From contig CAJTQM010000002.1 of the NCBI GenBank assembly GCA_910578255.1, forward strand, positions 25,688 through 89,687: 64,000 bases of DNA, in the 5' to 3' direction. Below the pieces are notes generated by a model. That model searched no databases, had not been told where the DNA came from, and was given only the letters and a program-made list of their open reading frames with translations. The DNA is from an uncultured Oscillospiraceae bacterium. GTDB taxonomy: Bacteria > Bacillota > Clostridia > Oscillospirales > Ruminococcaceae. Positions 59,101-64,000 of this stretch are shown one piece after another (the stretch's first letter is position 1; every line of letters begins with the position of its first letter). The position numbers and the translations under genes were made by a program.

Positions 59101-60655
59101 AATCGCGCTGGATCCTTCGACCGGCGACAAGAACGTATACTATGTGTCCGACTTTATGCTGGGCGGCGGTATGTACCGGTGGTATGTGGGTTCCAGCGAT
59201 CAGCTGGCGGACCCGTCGCAGTATCAGTACACCGGCGAAGGGGTAAATCTGAGCAATGTAGTCAGCGACGAGGATATTGAAAAAGCGCAGGATATGGCCA
59301 CTGTCCGGATTGCGGACAATACCGCCAATTTTGGCCTCGGCGGCGGCATCGCCTCCAACGGTGCGGTAATCATCGGCAACAAGGATAAAGATACCGGCAA
59401 GGTAGTTGTCACTAAGCAGTGGGATGACAACAACAACCAGTACAGCAAACGGCCGGAATCCATTGAGGTAAGCATCCGGTACGGTGCCGTTACCCTGACC
59501 AACTTAAAGCTGACAGCTGAAAACAACTGGACGGTTACCAGAACCGGCCTGTCCCAGGAAATTTTGGCCGGATTGGATCAGGCGGAGTTGAAGGTAGAAG
59601 AGGTCAAGGTGGATGGATATGCGTTCCAGGGCGCGACGGCGCAGATCGAAGGAGACACCATCTCCATTACCCTGACCAACCGGTATATTCCGACCGGCAA
59701 GGTAATCGTTACCAAGCAGTGGGACGATAACGACAACAAGTACGGCAAACGGCCGGAATCCATCGAGGTGAGCATCCGGTATGGTGCCATTACCCTGACC
59801 AACTTAAAGCTGACAGCTGAAAACAACTGGACGGCTACCAAGACCGATTTGTCTCTGGAGGTTTTCGCCGGGCTGGATCAGGCGGAGTTGAAGGTAGAAG
59901 AGATCAAGGTGGACGGATACGCGTTCCAGGGCGCTTCGGCGCAGATCGAAGGAGACACTGTCTCCATTACCCTGACCAACCGGTATATTCCCCCGCTGGG
60001 TTCGTTGCGGATCAGCAAAACCGTTACGGGCCGCGGCGGCGACCGGACAAAGGATTTTACCTTTAACATTACCCTTCGGGATGGAAACGGTACGGCGCTG
60101 CGCGACCAGTATCCTTTCACCGGCAAGGGAACCGGGACGGTCAGAAGCGGCGGTACCATTACCTTAAGGCACGGGGAAAGCGTGACCATCAGCGGCCTTC
60201 CTGCCGGAACCACCTATACGGTGACGGAGGTTGAGGCGAATCGCGACGGCTACACGACAACGGCCAGCGGGAATCAGGGCGTGATTGTGGCCAACAGTAC
60301 GGCGTCCGCGTCGTTTGTCAACGACCGGCCGGGCAGAACGCCGCCCACGCCGGTTACGCCTCCTGGCAGACCGGATGATCCGGATGATCCGGACGACGAT
60401 CCGGAGCCGCCCCGCCCGACGGTGCCCATCCCGGATCCTGATGTCCCGCGTTCGCCTACGCCTATGCCGCCCAGCAATTTGGTGACGATCATGGATCCCA
60501 ACACGCCTTTGGCGAATCAGCCTACCAGCAATCTGGTGACGATTATGGATCCATTGATGCCCTTGGGCAATCTGCCGATTACCGGAGGTTACGGAATGGC
60601 CTTGGTAATTGCAGGCGTTGCGCTGTTAAGCGTTGCGATTCTTAGAAAGAAATAA
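56120..60655 (+). CDS. Giant sortase-anchored surface protein with beta-helix and Cna-B domains
   Basis: About 1511 residues. The best start is an ATA codon at 56120, seven bases after AGGAGGG, giving the signal peptide MKKLERGSRLAAWILSAVLL ending AFA; no ATG, GTG or TTG is in frame before the TTG at 56162. Next come four Cys/His repeats (HTEECY..LIC, 56230-56475), two helical repeats, a G10 tract at codons 276-278, a long right-handed beta-helix of GGG/SGG repeats (about 56990-59370), two near-identical Cna-B domains, a third Spy0128-like domain (about 59995-60330), a Pro/Asp-rich stalk, and LPITGG with a membrane helix and RKK. It is probably an adhesin. No sortase gene is in the window. 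Confidence 0.88.
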   Translation: MKKLERGSRLAAWILSAVLLVGLFPLNAFAVEPDEGHKHTEECYKTVLICEEKETAGHTHEEKCWQTEQVLVCEEEHEHTEECYEEQSSLVCGLEESDSVHTHTDECYEKVLVCEEKVEDSETETGLSEEELAAVQQLMDSIDRFLEKYDPQHEYDEEELKALKQEQEEIQASFEALSEKAQLLVTNYDTFAEISLEDSGDAEKTQPTVSQAVSDLTSAIDQFLADFDPEKDYTEEEQAALIESLEKIQAAFEALSEEEQLQVVNYTDLLSAIQDGGGVFFTETEGAAAIGEKTYASLEEALDAAQNGEEVVLQQDIDLESYYYLKSGNSVTLNLNGHNITSASTAFMVKVGSELTLTGSGTISGNGYAGEKAGGALVVWGGVINLEDDVVLTSMATDLTQGGVVWMYYGTFNMHGGRIEGGSAKLGGGVGVSGCNRNYPAIFNMTGGVITDCYAEEGGGVVVDYYGTFNMSGGMIEGCTAEVGAGIANYGNVVMSGGEIVNNSASYHSAGVYADNNFTMTGGKVAHNKAVDGGNGSPNGVGTSYSTILVKVTGGAVYDNENGDFLINGMATISIIAAKQMQADGLVFTGWQVKPDSWSSQKERFTTGPLPDQALDSYSMTTCIACYEEGKAQYSQTIALGGANAEVYTLKEAQAKAEKMLTSTDWNGEPIVIEVGKTLSVSGAEEWSFDENAEHIILERADSFDGYLVDVKGSLKLENITIQGLGIGLHKKSLIKVESSGSLTIGDGTVLQNNGAGIDSDDPQTFHTNYDGGAVYARGGKVTMTGGLIRSNATSYVGGGVSVADGGTFTMTGGEISGNDAYCGGGVSAVRGAKIQLSGGEVSGNTAMKGGGVCVGGSFDTETANNPELVMEGGSVSGNLAKEAGGGIYVQMNSMATITAGDIIGNETDGYGTASHRGGGIYVNGGPGANSGLGHQKPLNLKSGLLKLENVEITGNYAPGGGGLAACPTSQIEIYVTDGAVFHHNTGAGGRKSEIALDPSTGDKNVYYVSDFMLGGGMYRWYVGSSDQLADPSQYQYTGEGVNLSNVVSDEDIEKAQDMATVRIADNTANFGLGGGIASNGAVIIGNKDKDTGKVVVTKQWDDNNNQYSKRPESIEVSIRYGAVTLTNLKLTAENNWTVTRTGLSQEILAGLDQAELKVEEVKVDGYAFQGATAQIEGDTISITLTNRYIPTGKVIVTKQWDDNDNKYGKRPESIEVSIRYGAITLTNLKLTAENNWTATKTDLSLEVFAGLDQAELKVEEIKVDGYAFQGASAQIEGDTVSITLTNRYIPPLGSLRISKTVTGRGGDRTKDFTFNITLRDGNGTALRDQYPFTGKGTGTVRSGGTITLRHGESVTISGLPAGTTYTVTEVEANRDGYTTTASGNQGVIVANSTASASFVNDRPGRTPPTPVTPPGRPDDPDDPDDDPEPPRPTVPIPDPDVPRSPTPMPPSNLVTIMDPNTPLANQPTSNLVTIMDPLMPLGNLPITGGYGMALVIAGVALLSVAILRKK
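56945..56954 (+). repeat. Homopolymeric G10 tract in the surface-protein gene
   Basis: Ten consecutive guanines followed by TA, encoding Gly-Gly-Gly-Val between the helical region and the beta-helix. A one-base slip would leave only the first 275 residues plus a short tail, without the wall anchor. Confidence 0.95.
59393..59992 (+). repeat. Tandem 300-base repeat encoding two Cna-B domains
   Basis: Two copies with period exactly 300 bases (59393-59692 and 59693-59992), about 100 residues each. Both run from TGKV(V/I)VTKQWDD to ITLTNRYIP and contain the lysine and asparagine of the isopeptide bond. Few bases differ, pointing to recent duplication or gene conversion. Confidence 0.9.
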
Positions 60656-60670
60656 CCAATAAAAAAGCCA

Positions 60671-60706
60671 AAGGACCCCGGATAATTTGTCCGGGGTCCT
60701 TTTTTG
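60671..60706 (+). terminator. Terminator after the surface-protein gene
   Basis: Stem AAGGACCCCGGA (60671-60682) / TCCGGGGTCCTT (60690-60701) followed by six T; it lies between convergent genes and may serve both. Confidence 0.9.
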
Positions 60707-60722
60707 TAAAGGAGATCAACTT

Positions 60723-62195
60723 TTATAAATTCAATGTCCGTATGTCTATTTTCGTGTTCTCAATGTAGTGACGGTACATCATTTCCGCAGGCAACAACCG
60801 TATTTGAATATCCTGCAGCCCCAGATTGTGCAGCATGGCAAGGGATACCGTGCCCTTTTCGATGATTTTTGCCGAAGCGGTCGGCATGAGAAAGCAGTTT
60901 TTTACTGTGCCGATTTGATGGGCCTTTACAAAAGGCTGGTATGCCAGCTGGTACAGATACTGCTTGGTAATAGACTCGATACCAGGCTGACCGCGCAGCT
61001 TTTTGCCCGGTTCCAGTTGAAGGTCATGGTACTTGGCGTCGAAAATGATAAACTGGTAGTCCCCGCCGGCATGGACGATAGAAATGAGGTCCGGAATAAG
61101 CGTATCCTCGGCTTGTTTTACAAATGATTCGCCGCCGGGCGCGGTTCCATTCCACTGCGGTTTATCCATTAAATCAATGAGTTTTTTGTGCCGCAGATGG
61201 CGATATTGTTCGGCCAACGGCACCGGCAGCGGCAATCCGCCGATTGGCTTTTGCAGCTGGTTGTCCATCACTTCGGAACAGACCTTTTCCCATACCAGAT
61301 TGAAGCTGTTTGTGCCAAACATACGAAAGCCGTCCAGATCGTCCAAAGCATTGCTGTTGGCTATGTAGGCATACAACGTTTTCAGCAAAAGCTGCTTGCG
61401 GGTATTAAACTGGACATTGAGTTCTTTGGCAATCCGCTCTAAAACAGATTCCTTGTCACCGAAATCCGCTATCTGCTCATCGGAAATATCGACACCCATA
61501 ATATCGAACAGATCCAATAGGTCGGCGTCTCGTAACTCCTCTGTGCAACGGGTGAGGATACATTTGTGAAGACGCTTAAAGAAGTCCAAATCGTTGTTCA
61601 CACGTCGGCCGGTCAGCAGCTGTGGGTAATACGGCCGGTTATTGCTTAACAGGGCAAATGTCTCGTTGATGGTTTTATCCCAGAGGATGTCGCCGGACCC
61701 GTTGGATTCGACCACATCCTGGGTGTTGGTATAGGTGCCATGCTCGAAATAATCCCGGAGAAGGAACAGCATAACCGCCAGCATATTAAATGCGCGGCCG
61801 TCGCCGGTGCCATTGTACATGCGAATGATCTGCTCTTTAGAATTGTATTTTTCCAGAACCTTCAGCACCTGTTTGAGTTCTGCTTTGGGGGCCGCGGCGT
61901 CGGGCAGATATTTGGGATAGCATTTGAGCACATGGCCCTCAATGGTAATGACCCCCACAAAGGGGAACACATACAGATATTCGTTTTCGCCGGCTGCGGG
62001 GTCCGCAATTTCGATGTGCTCGTCCACCAGATCGGTGAGATCCTTTTGAATATCATTTGCTTTTACAATCTTTAATACGCCATATTCTTTTAATCGCCGT
62101 AGAAGGCGGATAGTCTTTTCCTCGGGGCAACAAAACGCTTTCACCAGTTCCTCTTGGGAATAGCGTTTTTGTTCGCGCAAAAATACCGAAATCAT
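60723..62195 (-). CDS. LlaJI/McrC-like restriction endonuclease subunit
   Basis: 490-residue protein of the LlaJI/McrC group. Its N-terminal winged-helix-like part (about 1-50) is followed by LYVFPFVGVITIEGHVLKCY and PKYL, the family mark. The C-terminal PD-(D/E)xK nuclease core is visible as IPDLISIVHAGGD and FIIFDAKYHDLQ. It overlaps the McrB-like gene by four bases (ATGA). Together they form a GTP- or ATP-driven DNA-cleaving complex. Methylation-dependent (McrBC) and LlaJI-type action cannot be separated without the genes beyond the window. Confidence 0.83.
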   Translation of the reverse strand: MISVFLREQKRYSQEELVKAFCCPEEKTIRLLRRLKEYGVLKIVKANDIQKDLTDLVDEHIEIADPAAGENEYLYVFPFVGVITIEGHVLKCYPKYLPDAAAPKAELKQVLKVLEKYNSKEQIIRMYNGTGDGRAFNMLAVMLFLLRDYFEHGTYTNTQDVVESNGSGDILWDKTINETFALLSNNRPYYPQLLTGRRVNNDLDFFKRLHKCILTRCTEELRDADLLDLFDIMGVDISDEQIADFGDKESVLERIAKELNVQFNTRKQLLLKTLYAYIANSNALDDLDGFRMFGTNSFNLVWEKVCSEVMDNQLQKPIGGLPLPVPLAEQYRHLRHKKLIDLMDKPQWNGTAPGGESFVKQAEDTLIPDLISIVHAGGDYQFIIFDAKYHDLQLEPGKKLRGQPGIESITKQYLYQLAYQPFVKAHQIGTVKNCFLMPTASAKIIEKGTVSLAMLHNLGLQDIQIRLLPAEMMYRHYIENTKIDIRTLNL

Positions 62196-64000
62196 TCGCC
62201 GTCATCCTCTGAGATCCGATCAATAAATTGACTGCTGATTTCTTCGCAGAAAATGTATACGCCCTTGGTGTCAAACTCTCTGCAAATTTTGGAATACTGG
62301 TTTTTTGCCTTTTCGTCGCATCCGCCAAACAGCGTAACGCGCTTTTGCTTCGCAGCGTCGTCGAACAGATACATTAGGACCTTGTTTTTAAAGATGCGGG
62401 AAAACGCGGCGGAATCCATCATTTCGCCCGTCGGCAGATTTTTCTTGGAGATGAAATACGGTCCCATCAGCTTGTCCTCGTTCACCTTATAGGCGAGCAG
62501 TTCATTGTTGATGGCTTTGCAAAGCGCGTTCCATTCCACCACGCGGCGGTAATCGCCCTGGCCGAGGAGGACCTTTTTGCCGACAATTCCGGCTTCGCCG
62601 TCATCAATGCCAAGATAGGTAAAATCCCATCTGCGTTTGAAAGCGGTGTCCATCGGGAATACGCCCTGGTCGGCGCTGTTCATGGTAGCCCAGATAAACA
62701 GATTATCCGGGATGCGGATTTCGGAGTAATCGTCCGGATTTCCGCCCAGTTTTTTCGCCAAATGCTTCTTGAGGTCCTCGGACGCCTGAATCGGATATTC
62801 GCTGACTTCGTCGTCTCCCCGATCAAGCAGCTGGAACATATCGCCAAACACCGCCGCGACATTGGCGCGGTTGATCTCCTCGACAACAAGTAGGAATGGT
62901 TTGACAGCATCGGTTCCGCTGTTCTGAAGGGCTTTTACATAGGTGCGCATAAACGGTCCCGGCACATAGGAATAGGTGATGGCGTCCTTGCCGTCGTTAT
63001 CTTTACAGGGTACCGGCTTATAGGTGCCGACAAAATTGGCGTAGGAGTAGTCCGGATGGAAGGTCACGCGTTCATACTCTCCGCCGTTTGCAAGCAGCAG
63101 ATCCTTTTCGCGGTTCAGCGTAAAACTCTTACCAGTGCCGGGAGCACCGAAAAGAATGCGATTGCGGGGAAATGCACTCTGATAGCCGGTGTTGTAACAG
63201 ATATCCCGTGTTGAATGATTCCGCTCAAGCAAAAAGCGTTTGTAAAGATCCAGCCCCGCAGATACCGACCCGTTCCCGCGGTTGAGGTTAAACTCTGCAA
63301 AGTCCGCGTCGGCCTTGAGGGCGAAAACAGCCTTTTCCAATGCTTTGACATTATCTATTTGGAAGACGCAGGAAAAAGGCCGAATAGCGTCCGGAAAAGC
63401 CCCGCCAATAGCCTTTAACGCGCCGACATACTGACTTTGGGCGTTTTTTGTGTAACGCTCGCCGTTCTCTTTTAACAGCTTAGAAAACCAGACTTTAAAC
63501 GCGTCTTCATAATCGGCGCCGGCATCCGCCAAAGGAGCGGTGTGGGCGGCCGGTTCTTTCACCAGGGAATCGTGAAGCCAGCTTGCGTTTTTCAGGTAGA
63601 AATACATAAATTCTTTGCGAAACGCACAAGCATATTCACCGTAGCCTTTGTCCTGCTGCGCAAACCCTTCTTTCATGGCCTGCGCAATGGTCGAAATTTT
63701 AATCTGCTTCGAGATGGGGGTATCCGCTTCGGCAGACGAGGGCTTTAACTTCCACGCGCAAAACACGATCTGCCCGTCGCGCTTGTACACCCCCAGTAAA
63801 ACGGCGGATTCTCCGGCTTGTAATTTCGAATACGCATAGTTTATGTACTTGCTTTTTTGCTGGATTCTCTGCTCGTCTTTTAAATTGGATCTTCCGCCGG
63901 GAGTTGTACCCTTTGCGTAAATAAGGATACTTCCCATAGAATCCTTGTCAAACGTGATCGAGTATACTTCGGAAAGCTGATCGCTGACAGGTGCGCAGTG
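62192..64000 (-). CDS. McrB-like AAA+ NTPase (5' end outside window)
   Basis: AAA+ motor of a McrBC/LlaJI-type restriction system. The frame is open to the right edge with no stop in the last 63 bases, so the ATG at 63937 is probably not the real start. The N-terminal part (about 300 residues) is a target-binding region. The motor has Walker A FGAPGTGKSFT, Walker B LLVVEEINRANVAAVFGD and the McrB signature ATMNSADQGVFPMDTAFKRRW. It is the first gene of the pair. Methyltransferase genes would be expected to the right if it is LlaJI-type. Confidence 0.86.
   Translation of the reverse strand, partial: HCAPVSDQLSEVYSITFDKDSMGSILIYAKGTTPGGRSNLKDEQRIQQKSKYINYAYSKLQAGESAVLLGVYKRDGQIVFCAWKLKPSSAEADTPISKQIKISTIAQAMKEGFAQQDKGYGEYACAFRKEFMYFYLKNASWLHDSLVKEPAAHTAPLADAGADYEDAFKVWFSKLLKENGERYTKNAQSQYVGALKAIGGAFPDAIRPFSCVFQIDNVKALEKAVFALKADADFAEFNLNRGNGSVSAGLDLYKRFLLERNHSTRDICYNTGYQSAFPRNRILFGAPGTGKSFTLNREKDLLLANGGEYERVTFHPDYSYANFVGTYKPVPCKDNDGKDAITYSYVPGPFMRTYVKALQNSGTDAVKPFLLVVEEINRANVAAVFGDMFQLLDRGDDEVSEYPIQASEDLKKHLAKKLGGNPDDYSEIRIPDNLFIWATMNSADQGVFPMDTAFKRRWDFTYLGIDDGEAGIVGKKVLLGQGDYRRVVEWNALCKAINNELLAYKVNEDKLMGPYFISKKNLPTGEMMDSAAFSRIFKNKVLMYLFDDAAKQKRVTLFGGCDEKAKNQYSKICREFDTKGVYIFCEEISSQFIDRISEDDGE

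Noticed and set aside
57300..59370. Repetitive GGCGGCGG pattern that could look like a CRISPR or satellite repeat.
   Set aside because: It is in-frame coding sequence for glycine-rich beta-helix turns, with variable spacing and no conserved direct repeat unit.
1..64000. Search for tRNA, rRNA, insertion sequences, attachment sites and CRISPR arrays by eye.
   Set aside because: No cloverleaf-like gene with CCA end, no rRNA segment, no transposase motif and no regular spaced direct repeats were seen; a covariance-model scan would be needed to exclude small RNAs.

Overview
The window looks like a chromosomal segment of a moderately high-GC, spore-forming Clostridia member, most likely Oscillospirales/Ruminococcaceae-like. 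The evidence is Firmicutes gene order around the replication origin, an intact sporulation sigma factor SigK, SpoIIIJ-type YidC with Jag, a T-box and a lysine riboswitch, a pyruvate:ferredoxin oxidoreductase (anaerobe), and LPxTG-type sorting. No rRNA, tRNA, CRISPR array, prophage or insertion sequence was recognised. The species assignment is inference.

Layout. 1-5.5 kb: the end of secA (cut by the window), a GNAT enzyme, hflX, a CDF-like cation transporter and a 54-residue microprotein. 5.5-8.5 kb: the leftward rpmH-rnpA-yidD-yidC-jag block. 8.5-18.5 kb: the origin region, with DnaA boxes upstream of dnaA and between dnaA and dnaN, then dnaN, an S4 protein, recF, remB, gyrB, a membrane protein and gyrA. 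18.7-27.1 kb: M14 peptidase, NUDIX, a NusG-II protein, a divergent MinD-like ATPase with methylglyoxal synthase, T-box-controlled hisS-aspS, and a MATE exporter behind a leader terminator.

27.3-33.4 kb is a lysine/diaminopimelate cluster of the acetylase type: a PatA-like aminotransferase and DapL-like deacetylase face a lysine-riboswitch-controlled dapF-dapA-dapB-dapH operon. 33.6-46 kb holds a glycosyltransferase/VTT membrane pair, acetyl- and methyltransferases, sigK, a HIRAN-like protein, a sugar kinase, a foldase lipoprotein and a degenerate M23-like protein. 46.1-49.7 kb is one large pyruvate:ferredoxin oxidoreductase gene. 49.9-56 kb is mixed accessory content: a stand-alone FakA-like domain, a CBS/CorC protein, an AT-richer CPBP protease, MscS, and an XRE/GIY-YIG/nucleotidyltransferase set. 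56.1-60.7 kb is one very large sortase-anchored surface protein. The window ends in a McrBC/LlaJI-like restriction pair that runs off the right edge.

The most striking signal is a pair of exact ten-guanine tracts, each coding Gly-Gly-Gly-Val. One is in the glycosyltransferase gene (34309-34318) and the other in the surface-protein gene (56945-56954). Both products act at the cell envelope, so slipped-strand phase variation is a natural hypothesis. The same surface-protein gene appears to start at an ATA codon. Other points worth following are the microprotein carrying a Na+-decarboxylase motif, the unexplained structured leaders of the MATE and glycosyltransferase genes, and a T-box whose bases fit tRNA-Asp although hisS comes first.
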